NCBI GenBank assembly: GCA_024349245.1
Contig: JALDNG010000024.1
Coordinates: 5,264,001-5,328,000, forward strand
Source: Neodontobutis hainanensis
Taxonomy: Eukaryota; Chordata; Actinopteri; Gobiiformes; Odontobutidae
Reading direction: 5' to 3'
DNA: 64,000 nucleotides
This document shows, piece by piece, positions 48,201 through 63,200 of this stretch (its first letter is position 1; the number at the start of each line of letters is the position of its first letter). The notes beneath the pieces are model-generated. The model was not told where the DNA came from, did not search any database, and was given only the letters and a program-made list of their open reading frames with translations. The translations under genes were made by a program, and so were the position numbers.

Positions 48201-51200
48201 GATAGCAACACCTGAGCCCTATTTGTTATTTGCTGATTAATTTAAAGTACATGATGTCAAGTGCTATTGTTGCTGTACTTTGGCTTTGTTAGTGTGCATC
48301 GAGTGATTTGTACAGGTGTAATGGATGTCATGTCACTTATAATAAAGCCAGCGAGGCTTGTTCAAGTTGCTGAAGGTGAGTGTGGTCGTAAAGTGTGATC
48401 CCTAACCTCTACCAAGCCATCAGCCACACATCTGCTCTCCCATCATGCCCTGACTGTGGATGCTCGGCTCTGACAGTGTGTGTAGGTGTGTGTCAGTGCG
48501 AAGGACAACACCATCAGTCTGGAAGATGCACCCAGACCATCCACCCTCGCACAAACATACTCACACAAACAATTTTTTTTTTTTTAATTTCCAACCGAAG
48601 GCCAGCATCATAACAAACACCAACCACATGCTCTTTCTACAAGGTCAGTTCTGCGGGCGCTGTGTGTTTACGCGCTAACATGTCCTTTTGTCAGAGGTGT
48701 ACCTTTCCTTTATTTATGAATGCAACCCTCCTGTCGTTCTCCTCCTAGGAGCACAATATCCCCGTGGACATGGGCTACGCCGTGGCCCCGCACCACTCGG
48801 GGGTCTACCCGGTGCACATGCAGCTGTACGAGGCCTGGAGGCGAGTCTGGAACATCCGGGTCACCAGCACCGAAGAGTATCCGCATCTCAAACCTGCACG
48901 CTATCGCAAAGGCTTCATCCACAACAACATCATGGTGAGGAGAAAACATTCTCGCAAAAAGCCCCAGAGCCATATTAGCAACAGCAAACTCATGAAAACT
49001 GAAACTGAAAATAGCTCTTATCTATACACATTACATGTTCATACATATACAATGAGAGATATATTTAACTGCACATATTTAGCATCTGGCTAAGCTGAAA
49101 AACTGTTGAAAATAATATAATGCTAATGCCATTGTTTTAATGTAAAATACTTTGCCTCCTATGTACCGTTAATCCATCAAACAATCAAGTTTAATTATAT
49201 AACATGATTACAGCCACTCCAATTTCTTTATTAGAAAAATACATAGTCAGCCCTGATTAAATTCATTTTATTAAATTAACTTATTAAGGAAAAAGCAAGT
49301 TAGACAACACAGTACATTTATAAATACATGTATTCTGGCAAATTTCAGTTCAATTAAAGACCACAAAAGGAAATGACTTGGAACAAGATACAAGATAATC
49401 AGTGAATAAGAGTGCTAATTGTTCCTCAGTCATAATCAAGATGAAATAGTCAATCGTGATATTGACTTGAGGTAATATCAACTCTTTTGCATCTGTGCAT
49501 AGTATAGTTGTAGTTCTCTTATACAAAATCATAGTAGCACGTTTAGCACTACAAGGTGAAAGTGATTTTTCAGTTTTTGTTTAGTTTAGCATTTTTCATG
49601 TGTTTTTCACAGAATAAATTAAATTCTGACTGCTTTGGTTTTAGCCTTCCCCTGGCCGTGTGTGCACCGGGCATATGTGTGGGAGGATGTCTTTGACCTT
49701 GTCTCACCACAGAATACTCTAGTCTTCCACTGATTCAATATTTAATCGCACCCTAATGCTGGATGTTGTGCTTGTGCATATTTGTGTTCTGGCCGCCATA
49801 GTGTGTCATACATGAAGCGTCTTGTAATGAGAGCAGCTTTACCCTTCCTTTATACTTTGATTAATATTTCATCAGTAATTGTTTGCAAGAAAAAAACTAT
49901 TGTTACCCATTTTGATTCTCCTTTCAGCCGTCTCCATCACCCCCTCCTTCATCATTCCTCCTCCTCCTCCTCTTTTACTTGTCATTCAGGCGCTTTTGTC
50001 ACTTTGTACAATTGTTCCCCTATTGACAAAAGAACCAATCACAGCTGACACTAAAATTACCAGTCAGTGTTGTTCTGCTGTATTTGAACAGCCTCGTCAT
50101 ATTCCTAATCAGTTTAGTAATCGGCTTTTATTTCTCTACATTCTGTCACCGTGTTTTGAGAGACATATGCATTCTTCGTCATTTATTACAAGCTGACAGT
50201 TTCACATGCCATATTATACATGATCAATAATTAGACATTAACAAACACTGGTGACTCGCTGAATTAATCAACAGAAAATTAAATTAAGGCATGTTAGACT
50301 TTTTATGGTCATAAACCACAATGAGAAAAGAAAATCAAAGAAAAGAACAAGGCGTGAAACTTAAATAAGATTAGTAAAAGGTGATTTAAAAGGTTGAAGA
50401 GAAGAAAAGAATACAATGAATTATTCCAGGAAAAATATTCATAATCGTTTTCCAGAGCCGAGTGATGGATGCAGCTGTTCACTGCTTGTTGTCTTAAAAA
50501 CTTTATGTTCTTATTGTTTTTCTACCCACTTCTCTGTTACCTTTTCACTTTAGTAAATGTTGTCCGTGCAGCAAAATCCCACTGGTAGCAGAACAAGGAC
50601 ATATGCAAAATAGCTTCAAATCCACAGTAAAAGTAAACCTGTTTGTTGATAATGTTGTTCACCCTTCAACACAAAAGCAGTGTGAAGAAAGGCAAAACGT
50701 ACCCTGTTATTATCTACATGTGTCTACTGGGTGTCTCTGGAGGTTTACTTATGAAATCCCATTTGTTAATCAGTGCGTACACTACACTGTGGATTAACAT
50801 GGGTTATCTCCAGGCACTCCCTCTCACTGTCCGAAGACATGCGTGTATAGGTAAATATGTAGGTATAAAATCTTAATTGCCAGGAGTGAATCGTGCGAGA
50901 GTGAATGGCCAGGGTGTACCTCGCCTCAGGCCCTAAACAGCTGGGATAGGTCGCAGCCCCCCGCGACCTGTAAAAAGATAATCAGTACAAAATAAATCTT
51001 TGACAGTATACAGTGTTTTGTTTGCCCTTGGGGTTTACTGATATAGTTTTTACGGTCAATTTTCTACTAATAAAAATAGTGCATATTGTTGAGAATAGGT
51101 TCTGTGAAATCCATATTTTTTCTTCTGCCTTTAAATTAATGTTTATAGCAAGACTCCATAAGTAGAAACCAGGTTACATTGACATGTTTTGATTGAATTC

Positions 51201-54200
51201 CTACCGTTATGGATATACTCTTTATAATTTGTTTTAAAAAAGAAAGTCAAATAATATGTTTATGTACTGTACAGTTCTTTAAGTAGGGCCTACCTCAAAC
51301 ATATACTTTACATCAATGCAAGATGAATTAAATATTGAATACCCTTTCCCTATATAAGCCAGTCGCATGCTTTTAGATCCTCATCCAATCACTCAGGCCG
51401 TAAAAAGTTACTCAGGCAACCCTTACATCCTTCAGCTATTCTTTACCTTTTGTTTTTTTCTGTTCCAATTTCACCTCCAATTTCTGTCTATTAATCTCTC
51501 TTCTCCCTCCCTCTGTCTCTGTTGTGGAGCTCTGTCCATCTTTGTTTGCTCAGAGGAGGACAGGAGATTGTCTTAAGGCTGTAAAATTGGTGTAGTGCGT
51601 CTCTGTCATCTGACTGAGTAGGCCACCCACTGGACCCAGAGTATCAGAACAAATCAGACTGAGATATGGGTTGTGCGCTTGTGCAGACATGCATATGTGT
51701 GTATGTGTTTGTGCGTATTTCTTTTTAAAATGCACTATATCAGTTTGAGCTATAGCTCTGTGGATAATTGGTTTGGTGAAATAGTGCTGAGTGTGTGTGG
51801 CTCTGGTGGCCTTCTCTCTCTCGCTGCTGTGTGTGTGTGTGTGTATTTTATGGATAAACCAATATGTGCTACTATCTCACACCGAGAAGCACTCCACAAG
51901 GAGTTCACTATTAAGACCCCTCTACCTCGTCCTCTCTCCATTTAGCACACTTAATTAAGCTAATGAAAAGTAAAGCTACAGTGGTTTTACATAACGCTTG
52001 ATCCTGCACCTCTGAATAATCATTTATCTATTTTGAAAATACATAGTATTTAAAAAGCATTGATCTAGTGGGATACTTTTTTTTTTCAAACTGAACAGAA
52101 AACAATACAAAACTGCAGTTTTACTGTTGTTTTTTGTCCATGCTGCTCGGTTTATCCTGGCAGATAGATAGATCCCACATATTTTATTTAGAGACCACAT
52201 CTTTTTTTTTTTTTTTTACAAACTACATTTTATTCCCAGTTAGACCCAAACACAAAAACAGGAGAGGTCAACCAAAATTCATACTGCCGTTATAAAAAAT
52301 TTAGCAAAAACAACAGCAAAAGCACTCTTGAGAGAAAATGCACAACAGATATGATTGGTATCAATGCGCTCAAGTATTTATGCTGCATAGAAATATGTTT
52401 GTGTCGCTGCACACATTCTGCCAAATGGCATTCTTTCATATGCAGCAACTTCTGAAATTTGTCACCCAGTTCTTAAAAGAAGGCTCTTTGGGAAAATGCT
52501 AATTCTTGAGAATAATTTTCTGTCCAGTAATTATTTCTGTCTAAATCCAATCCTTGCAATTTGCACTGAAGCCAAAAAGTTATTTTTGAGGGGCAAATGG
52601 AATTCTTACGCAAACCCTCAGTGCTGAAATGGACAATGTCATATGCAAGATTTTGATTTCGTCAATAAAATGCCTCAAGCTTTTCTGAGTTTCTATTTCA
52701 GTCTGATGAAAGGTTAAACATTATCAGATTTTAGTTTTTTTTAATCAATGCCACTTTACAGAGAAAATACAACTCGCAGGGCATGTATGGGTTTACAATA
52801 TTTTTAAGATATTTTTTGGTATTTTGCCTTTATTTGATTGGACAGTAGATGAACAAGAAACAGGGTGAGAGGAAGGAGAATGACAAGTTCACCTGCTTGT
52901 GTGCAAGTAATTCATGTTTATTCCTGCCTATACTTGGAATACGGCAAGTCACCATAATCATTTTTTGCCTTTGAAAATTACCAGCTTGAACCTGCATGCA
53001 AATAGTGTCGACACTGTTAAAAGAAAGTGTGACTGGACAGCTCACTGAGATGAGAGCATTCACGTGGAAGAATAGTGCCCTTTGACAACCCTCAAATGAC
53101 TCAAATAGAAGGGTTTTGTTTTGTTTTTATTCCCGCAGACACTTTAATTGCTATAAAAAAAGCAGAGATGGAACCAGTTACCTGTCTGTTACCTCTAGTG
53201 AATTTATGCATACTGTACACTTCAGCAAAGCACGCTAACCCTTGTCTGTTTGTGTAGGTGCTGCCTCGCCAGACGTGCGGCTTGTTTACTCACACTATCT
53301 ACTATAAGGAATATCCCGGCGGACCTAAAGAACTGGACAAAAGCATCCGTGGGGGAGAGCTGTTTCTTACCGTGCTGCTGAATCCTGTGAGTTGAACAAA
53401 CGCGCACACACACACACACACACACACTGGCAGAGGCCGTCACATGCAAATGGTAACACTGTTGGAGAAACAGGGAGCACTGTGCCTTTTTGTCCTTTTG
53501 ATTTTCGCACCTCAAAGACGCAGCGCCTGGGTTTACCTGCATGTTGCAAAGGTAACTCGTCTCTGTCTGGTTCGTTCTGTTTTCCTTTTTTCTGACAGTG
53601 GCTGCTACTCTCTACCGAGCGGTGTTCATCTCCCCACTTTAAATTAGGTCTCACCGCAGGGGGGTTGCTGTCACATACACCGACTAACACCCCCTCTCTC
53701 AAACCCCCGCTGCTTGTGTGTCAGCCCGGCTCCCATTCAGCTTTGAATTAAAGAACAGAATTAGTGTATGCAGTTGCGCATGGAAATCCATATCTGGCTG
53801 TTTGTCTCCCTTACCAGCACCACACACAGGCTGTAGGGGAGTGTCAGGTACGGGAGCACAGAACTAGAGGAGCTGTCAGAAGTTAGCAAGCATCACAGAG
53901 TCAAGTGCAGCTTCAAACAAAAAAGCCAATTCAGCCTATTGTTCTCTCTCGTCTGACTTTCTTTCTTCTTTTTATCAGCTCTTATGTTTTTTCTGATCCT
54001 GGTTGAAGTTACTGTCTTGCTCCATAGATTTGCTTTGTTGAGATGTCTCCACTTTTCTAGCTTGTTGTCGCTTCTTCTTTGCCAGGGCATGTCTGATAAT
54101 ACTTCTTCTTTATCAGAGTCACCACTTATACTTGCTTAATCTAGCCATTCTTACAGCGCTTAGTGACAAGTAACTGGACAGCTATCTTGATTTGAGTACT

Positions 54201-57200
54201 CATGCACAGAAGCACTGTCTGCAATGATAATTTTGTATTCACACGGTCTTGGTAATAGTTAGGATTTAGTCTAGTTAAAAGAAATTATACATTAGTTGTT
54301 AAGTGTTAATTAAGTGTTAAACCCTTAAATCATCCTTTCATCAGTCTGTAAATAGCAAAGTTAATACCATGACTTTTGGAAGTAACTACACATAAACACA
54401 ACAAAGATTGAAAAAAATCTTTTGGAAGAGCTACAATCCAAGTCGAATGTTAATGCACCAGAAGTTACCATAGATTGAGCTTTTTCCTTTTGAACTTTTT
54501 ATGTCATAAAAGACCAAAACAACCATCAAAAAAGTTAGCCAGTGGCATAGTAGCATAAACTTTGTGTCTTCACTGGTTTAAAAATGTGTGGGTTTTGCTC
54601 CAAGCTCTGTCCGCCTTCTTCCTTTTCACATTTGTTTTCCTTTTCAGTTGCACTTTGCCTGCTTTGTTGTTGTGTATGGTGACTAATATACCAATATGCC
54701 TGAAAAGTAATCTATGCTTAGCAGACATTCAGTTTACGATGCTCCTAATTTCTCAAATTGCCGTTTCCTGGCCTTTGGTACACACAAAGCAAAGTATTTT
54801 ACATTTCCCTTAGCAGAGACAAAGGCTTTCTAAAAATACACAAAGAACAAGGTGGCTCGCATGGTGTAAAGTAGCAGGAGTTTAATTTACCTTTTCCTGT
54901 CCGAGGGATTGCTGAATTGCTTGTAACTGTGTGTATTGTTAAGTGAGACAAATTGCATGAACAGCAGGAGCTGCTGGGAAAGTGCTGCAGACAAAACAGT
55001 CACCTCAGCTAAGAAAAAAAGTTCTCTCAGTCATTCTGCGCATGTACCCAGGGAGTACTGTAAATGAAGAGTGGCATAGACTGGGTTTGTGTAGGCTGTT
55101 GAAGAAGATTAGTGGTAATTATAATTTGGCTTTGGTTTTGAAGATAAGAGAAGTAGACTTTCCAGAGGACCTTGACATTGATTAAAAAAATTAAATGCCA
55201 AGGTTTTCACTTGTGATAGGGCACTCTAACTGGAGGTTTAACTGAGGATTTAGCAGGAGATGAAATTACTGGCATGGGCCCTTCACTCTGAATTTATAGA
55301 TTTACTCTCCTATAATTTAAAGTCTGTCCCCATTTCAATGTATTCCTCATCATTCTGTTCTTTGTGGTATTTTATTTCAGAGAGCAGACTGTCTCCACTT
55401 TTGCTTCATAAATTTAAAGAACCACCCAGTTAAAAAGAGGCTTGTCTGTAGTCCTCAGACTCCCATTATGCTCCAAACACAAATGTGTCAAGGCAACAGT
55501 TTGAATGTGTATTATTAAGCAAGGTTATAAATCTTGCACGCCATTTTACAGCATGGACAGAACTGCTTTTCTGAAGATAAACAGTGATCGCACTTGTTGG
55601 TCATAGTAATAAAAATAAGTGAATGTGGTGTGACTTCATTAATGCTGTTATTAAATATGGTTTATAAATTATTTATTATGGCTCATTAGTGCTCATTATA
55701 ATAATGGGGTATTGTTTTAAAGACATCTCATGTCAGTAACAGTTAATTCTATCTTTTACAAAGGTTTAACAGGAACAAAAGCAACAGTAAAAAGTTGTGT
55801 CAGGGTTTAGTTACTCCTTAAAAAACTACTGTTATTGCTATTATGGTTTAGTCCTATTAAACAAATCTACATTTTATTTAAATATAAATATAAATGAAAA
55901 TATATCACCTGGTCACACTGATGCCATGTCAGTGTCGTGACTCGTGTGCGTATTTGTGTAAGTGTGAGTCAGATGTGATCTGTGTATGCTGCGCTCATGT
56001 GCCACATTTGCGCAATGTCTTTTTTTTATAGCCATTTAAAGGAGCTTGTTTTTATTCACTTCAGCAGTGGCGTTATCTCACTGTGAGTGAACAAACCAAG
56101 AGGGAACCCTGCGTGTGCTCTTGTGCCTCTGCCGCTCTGACTCTCCACATGCACTCATATATATTACATAAGGTTAGAAAATTGTTCTTGAAAGCTGGGA
56201 ACAGACTGAAACTAATTACGTTTTTATTCTGTATTTCCACTATCTTTTGTCCTTCTCTTTCACACTCTCCCTTTCTTAATCTGTGTAATGAGAGATGAAG
56301 CTCCTCTTGTTGGATCTCTTAATGAAGAGGCCTATTAGACATAAAAGCAATTTAAATACTAAATGGGAGCTATCTTCCATCGCACATTATACTTTTACAC
56401 ACACACACAAATGCACCTAAATGCACATAGAGCCCAATGATTCATTTCACTTCTCTCTGATATGTTTCCATTTGCAGACGCAAAAGCTTTCATTAGTGTG
56501 TGCACTTTGCGCTGCTAATCAATAGTGTTTTGTAGCTCACTGCTTTAATCCCCCGGGGCATTACTATTGTTTGATGATCTGCACATTGGTAGCATTGCCC
56601 CTTTCCATTCAATGACTTCACAGCATGATTACGGCACTATAGCATTACTGTCATCTGACATACTGATGCATGTGTGTCACATCCATATGGTTCGGTGTGT
56701 GTTTGGATACTAGTTCTGATTCCAGGCTGCATCAGAGATTACTAAGCTCCCTATCTCACATACGCTTGACAATCGATTGGATGACCTCAACCCTGCTAAA
56801 CAGCCAATAGGCCACTAGTTATTCCTCAATAAATGTCCAGAGAGACGGTTAGAGAGAGGAAGGAGCAGAGCACAAACAGGGTGAGGCATGGGTGGGCAGG
56901 GTTAGAAGGTGGCAGACAGATTGAGATTTAATTTTCAGGTCACGGCATCTTGTGTCACTTGAGAATCCAAACACATACAGGGAGGAAGCGATGCACATAC
57001 AGACGCACAGACCAACACACACTGGTGTCAGCACGGTGTGTGTGTGTGGGTTAGTATAAATGTGTGTCTAGCTGACATAAGCAGAGCTGTAGACATATAT
57101 CAGGCCTGACATTTAGCGCTTAGCTCTGCCACTAAGCTTATTAGCCAAACACCAAATATCAGCGCAATCTCCCTCCCTCCTGGCTCGATACTTTACCCTG

Positions 57201-60200
57201 CAGTCACCCTGACACCAGCACGCGTCTCTCTTTTTATACCACCATATTTCTTTTCTATCCCTTCCCCATAATTAACACATGAGTGTTGACTTTAGCTCAC
57301 ATGTGAATGCGTCACACTATGTTGTGTCTCATTTTCACATCTTCCTTTTCTTTCTCCAGAGTCCTGCTGATTGCCACTGAAGGTTTTGGTAGCTCATCAA
57401 CACATACTATGCCTCCCGCTCTCACCCAAGCACTCAGACAAAATACAAAGTGAGACTAAAGCGGTGAAAAACAGCAAAATGGGAAAGCCCAATAAATGTT
57501 GACTGGAGCAAGCAGAATAAATTGAATTGAAATCATTTGCAGTATTGACATTCAGCTTTCAATTATGCACTGATGAGAAAGAGACAGCGAGATGGACTGT
57601 GAATGAAAGAACCACTGCAAGAGCAATAAGTGGAGAGGGGACAAGCAAGGAGAGCAGAGGAATGAAAGTGGGTCGGTTGCGTAGTTCTTTTTAGCAGCAA
57701 TAACAATTCAATCATGGAGAAATGTATGTGGAACTAAGTGGACTGTAATGAGAAGCAGACACACTCTGTTTTCAAAGATAGCCTGCACTTTGAAGAGTGA
57801 GAGAGAAATTATCTTGTTAGTCAGTAACAATGTAGAGAGTTAACCTACATCAATAGTTTGCCGGATCGCATGCTACATAGTAAGCACAGACAGTAATTAT
57901 AGTGGACAGATATACTGTGACTGCGGCTTTCAATGGAAGCTACTGTATAAGTGTAAATAAGACATTTTATAGAGCCAGGAACAATTACCAAACTGTAACT
58001 TTTAGGTAAGTAAGTTAAGTAACAGATATTTGATTTGAAACTAGTTTTTCATAAAACATTAGTGTAGAGGCCTTAACTAAACCGACAGTCTGATAGATAC
58101 ATAATTTCTCCAAAGATGTAATCATGTTCAAGGGGATTGGAACATGTAGCAACTCAAATACATGGCTGATGTTCACTTAATCTTAGATAACTCTGCATGT
58201 GTGTGTGTATATGTTGTGTGTTTGTTGAACATTGCTCTATGTTGGACTGACATGCTTCATCAGAGCATCTAGGTCAGCATGAGATCTGAAAAGAGGGAAG
58301 GAGAGAAAGAGGGGAAGCAACATGAAGTGACTTTTTGGAGCAGGCGACCTAAGAGTGAGTGAGAGAAAGATGTTAAAGGATGAGAGGAGGAGTTGGAAAT
58401 AAAGCTGTGTTGGAGTAATAAGAGAAAAAGACAAGGGACGATGATTATAGTAAGAGGAAGGCTGTGGGGTTGGGCTCATTTCTTCCATTTTCATATTCTA
58501 GTCCCAGTCCAGTTCCAAGTATAATTTGAGCCCAATTCTGGTCTTAAATTATTAGTGCAGTATTCTTTATTAAAGGCACACAGGGGAGTTAAAGCAATCC
58601 AATTTTCTGCAAATGAGATGTGGCACTAGATGCAGAGAAAAGGTTTATATGCTTAAGTTAATTGAATTCTTACCCATAGTGAGTCCTTCGCCAAAAAGGT
58701 TTTAGGCTTGCACTGTGTCAGAAGATTAACACTACCTCAAGTGTTTTTTTTTTTGTTTATTTATTTATTTATTTATTTATTTTTATTCCCCTTAACCTGC
58801 CAAGGTTACTCTGCTGCTCTTTGCCATTGTTATTTTTATCCCTTTCTCCACTTTTTCTGCAGTTTTTTAATTACAAGCACAAATCATCTTCTCTTTGCTG
58901 CTTTGTTTTATTTGGCAGCTATAGTCTTTAAGACCAGGGGACTGTAATGAATGTTTCCATGTTTAATAAAAGTCACAATCTTGCCCTCCTCTGGTTTGCT
59001 CTTCCACACACATATATTGTACTCAATGTCCCTGTGCAGTGAGTCAGTCCCTCCTGAGTCAGACATCATAGGGTATTGAATGGTTTGAAGGGAACATAAA
59101 TCATTTTTTGATCACCTAGACTTCTTTCAAAAAGGCACATAATAACACAAAAAAGAGACGTGGGAGGCTTTACAATAGTTTATAACATCATATTTACTCT
59201 TCTGCTCAATCAGTAAATTTCAGTCCAGATTTGATTTTTCAATTAGACCTTACAGTCACAAAGAGCGCTCACTCATGTTTCTGTTAATGGTGTAGTTGAA
59301 ATTTTGACTGGCATTTGATTCACTAAACAAGAAGCAGCAGAACAGTTTATACTGGCTGGTGTTTGTGCTGTTTCTGCTTGAGTGCATTGTGATGCCTTAA
59401 CAGCAGTTCCACATAGTTGCTCCAACATCAAGTCGATTGATATGAGGCAGACAAGGCCTGGTGCAGTGCCGCTAGTTTGCCTAAAGTGAGTGGGGGATAA
59501 GACAGCTGTAAACGCTCACAATTGCATTGGCATACACAAACACACAGGCGTGAAAAATTATGCTGCCATGCGCAGAAATGCATGAATAAAGAGCCTTTCT
59601 GACATGTATACGCTTGCTTTATCTTCTTGTCAGAGTAGCCCTCCCCTCAGTTACTCTCTATGTCTCTCCTTCACACATGTCACTTTTCGGGAAGCAATCA
59701 GTATTCTGAACAGCTTTCCAGGTCGACCGGACGCTGATCCATCAAACCCTGACACTGTGTCGCTTTGTATCTACAGCAACCTTCCGCGCTAAAGAGGAGC
59801 ACCGGCAGTCCTCTGTCACCAGCAAATTCTCAGTGTATGTGTGTGTCTTTGTATGCGTGTTGTTATTCACACTGGGAGGTTTTTTTCACAAATATAGAGG
59901 CACACACATGTGCGCACACACATGATCACTGCAGCCAAATAATTCCTATCTTAATGGATGATGTCTCATCCTTACACTTCACGTTTCTGAACTCCCTCCA
60001 ATCACAAAAGAAGCATGATCACCAGTGTGTGTGCATTTGTCTGTAGCAGCTTTCTTAGCTTGTCTCTTTGATCAGCCTATAAAAGCACTGAGGCATGGAC
60101 AGATAGCATGGACAAACACACTCTCGCTTGTTCTATCCCTGTGCGCTTCTCCTTCCCCTCGCACACATTAACTGTCATGAACACTCTCTTGTGTGCAACT

Positions 60201-63200
60201 GCATCTCTCATCACCCAGTGGCTATGGGGAGTATTGTGCTGCCTCCTCAGCTTCACTTGGCAGCTGTGAATACTGCCACTTGAGTTTATCTCTTCTCTGT
60301 CTAATATTCGCAACGGAATTGCTCAAAAAGTTGTATAATCTTTCTTAACAAAAGTTACTTTGAAAAGTGATAGGGCATTTTGATAGCCACTGAACAAGTT
60401 TTCTGTTTGATGATTTTTACACACAGAAATAATCTGTTTTCTCTTCCCTGGAATCACAAAAAGTAATTAGATTTACTCAGAAACATGTGGTCTTGAGCTA
60501 TGCAATTCTGACATTCACAATTTAGCCCACTATAAGAGTAATGGCATTGTGTATCTGTGGTCTTTTTTTTTTTTTTTTACTATATTCTCTGTCTTTGTGT
60601 ATTTTCTTGCAGATTAGTATATTTATGACTCACTTGTCAAACTACGGCAATGATCGCCTGGGTCTCTACACTTTTGTCCACCTGGCCTCCTTCTTGCGTT
60701 CGTGGACAAACCTGCGACTGCACACCCTACCACCACTTCAGCTTGCACACAAGTACTTCCAGCTTTGCCCTGAACAAAGAAACCCACTCTGGCAGGTGTG
60801 TTTGCCTACATTTCGGCCTTGTCTTTTGTAGTCTCACTTTAGCTATGCCTTTATGATGATATACTCTCATTATGTTGTTTGTTTGTTTTGCTGCTTGAAG
60901 TATATTTAACTCAATATTCAATTCTCTTTACTCTGGCAGAACCCATGTGATGACAAACGGCATAAAGATATTTGGTCTAAAGAGAAAACTTGTGATAGAT
61001 TACCCAAGTTCATGGTGGTGGGACCACAGAAGACAGGTAAGCCACACACAAACGTACAGCAACAAAGAAAGACTTCCTTTGTGTTCGCAGGTGTGGAGAT
61101 TAACCACATGAGAGCCGATTCATTTAATACCCCTCTGTTCTTTAGTCCTGTCAAAAAGAGACAAAGGAGGAGGCCCTCTCATTCTTTCTTCCTCCCACAT
61201 ATTATGTACTTTAAATGTCTGGAAGTAGAGTAGTGCTCACAACCTCACCAGCTTTCTCTTTTATTCTCTCTGTCAAAGAAACAAAATACAGAGATACTGT
61301 TATCATCTCTGCCACTGCTTTCTTGTGTTTTAGGAATTCTATTTGGTAAGGTGAATACTTCTGTAATGTCTTATTGTATTTAAGAGTATGCCTAGAAAAA
61401 AATGTATATGTTTGAGCAAATAAAAATAGAAAGTGGGCAAGAGGGGTGTTGCAGAATGTGGGAATTACTGAAAGGGGAAGTGAGTGGGAAAAAGAGCTGC
61501 AGAGGGTAAGACAGAGGGCATGACCAGAGCCCCAGTGCGGATTGGTGTCAAATAGTTTTGAATCATTTTACAGCAAGGTCTACACATACACACACACACA
61601 GTGTATTCTCAGCAAGATATAAATCTTCGGCTGAGGAAAAAAAAAAATCATCTAGTATGGATCAGTGGCTGACAGATCTCACACACACAGACACACACAG
61701 TGCACTACTCTCTGCTGAGCAGAATTAACGAGCCAGTTATGAATTATGCTCTTTCTTCCAGGAACGACAGCACTTTATCTCTTCCTTCTCATGCACCCCT
61801 CCATCTCCAGTAACTTTCCCAGTCCAAAGACTTATGAGGAGGTCCAGTTCTTCAATACCAACAACTACCACAAAGGAATTGACTGGTGAGTTTTCATTGC
61901 CTTTGTTTACCTATCAAGACACCATAGGGAAATGAACCACAATAAAGACACCTCTTTGAAATGAGTCTTGCAGACTTCATGATAGATTTTGCAGTTTTAA
62001 ATAGTTTGCCATCTTCTTGAGAATTATACTTTAAAGTTTATTCCATAAGCCAACAGACATATGGCTCCCTAAATTGACCCATAAATGGGTTGCTTAGCTG
62101 ACTGAGACAGCTGTTGCGTTCCAAAGTCATGCAGAAAGGACAGAGAATTCTTTATTACCGCTGTGTAAATTACATTGCGTCTTTTAGATAGCCCAGCAAA
62201 ATAAGGATTAGGCTCTTATAGGTGCATTAAGTGTTTGACTTTTGAAACTGAACTGTAATTTCACCACGTGGGCTTTGTTGACCGATGTTATGTATATCAC
62301 TGGTGTGTATAATAAGTGTGTATTTATATTTTCCCCTTGATGTATTTTTTCTGTTTTATCTCAGGTACATGGAGTTTTTCCCTGTGCCCTCCAATGTTAG
62401 CACAGACTTCCTGTTTGAGAAAAGCGCTAACTACTTCCCTTCGGAGGAGACACCGCGGCGAGCCTCTACTCTGCTTCCCAAGGCCAAGATCATTACTCTG
62501 CTCATCAACCCCTCTGACAGGGCCTACAGCTGGTACCAGGTAGCAACACAAGACACCTACACTACTACATGTTATTACAATCACATGTGTTGTGGTTAAG
62601 CTGTCTGCTTCATCATATGTTCTGCTCCATTTCTGTAATGATTAGAACTGAGTTTGATTTCTTGCTGTCATGTATTTATTGAGCCAGATAGATCTACATA
62701 ACTGAATACCAGAAATTGTAGAGGCCAACCTTTATTCTAGAGCTTTTGCCTTGTTTCAAGAATAACAGATAAATGTTTGTACCACACAAACTAAAATGTT
62801 GGATGTGGATGTTATTACTCACGTGAACATACTTGTATTATGGTCTTGTAAATAGATCCCTAAAAAAAATTAAATACCTTTACATCTGTAATAGTCTTGA
62901 AATCTTTTATTTCTTATCTATCTTTAGCATCAAAGAGCTCATGAGGACCACGCCGCCCTGAAGTTTACCTTCTATGATGTCATTAGCGCCAAAGAAAGTG
63001 CACCAGCAGAGCTGCGTTCCCTGCAAAACCGCTGTCTCCTTCCTGGACTCTACTACACTCACCTCGAGAGGTGGCTCACCTACTACCCCGCTAACCAGGT
63101 AAGAACTAGACAGGCTCGAGACTGTACTCTCTGATTTTGCATAATAAATGTACAGTGATTCATGTTGATGATGTCCTGGGCAAAAGCAGCTTCCTAACAC

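Larger units (their letters stand above)
47117..48748 (+). other. ndst3: ndst3 intron 4
   Basis: 1632 bases with GTGAGA donor and CTCCTAG acceptor. About 550 bases of it are repeats X and Y. The 72-codon open frame at 48395-48613 is Cys-rich by chance and has no exon borders that fit the gene. Confidence 0.85.
53387..60612 (+). other. ndst3: ndst3 intron 6
   Basis: 7226 bases with GTGAGT donor. The acceptor TTTTCTTGCAG is preceded by a run of about 17 T. It holds a CA microsatellite near the 5' end, a TTTA repeat at 58.76 kb and no recognised transposon. The block at about 56.46-56.66 kb is a candidate conserved element on appearance only. Confidence 0.85.

Noticed and set aside
48395..48613. 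Cys-rich 72-codon frame in intron 4 as a possible alternative exon
   Set aside because: It is out of place with the conserved exon 4 to exon 5 junction, and no phase-compatible acceptor and donor pair frames it.
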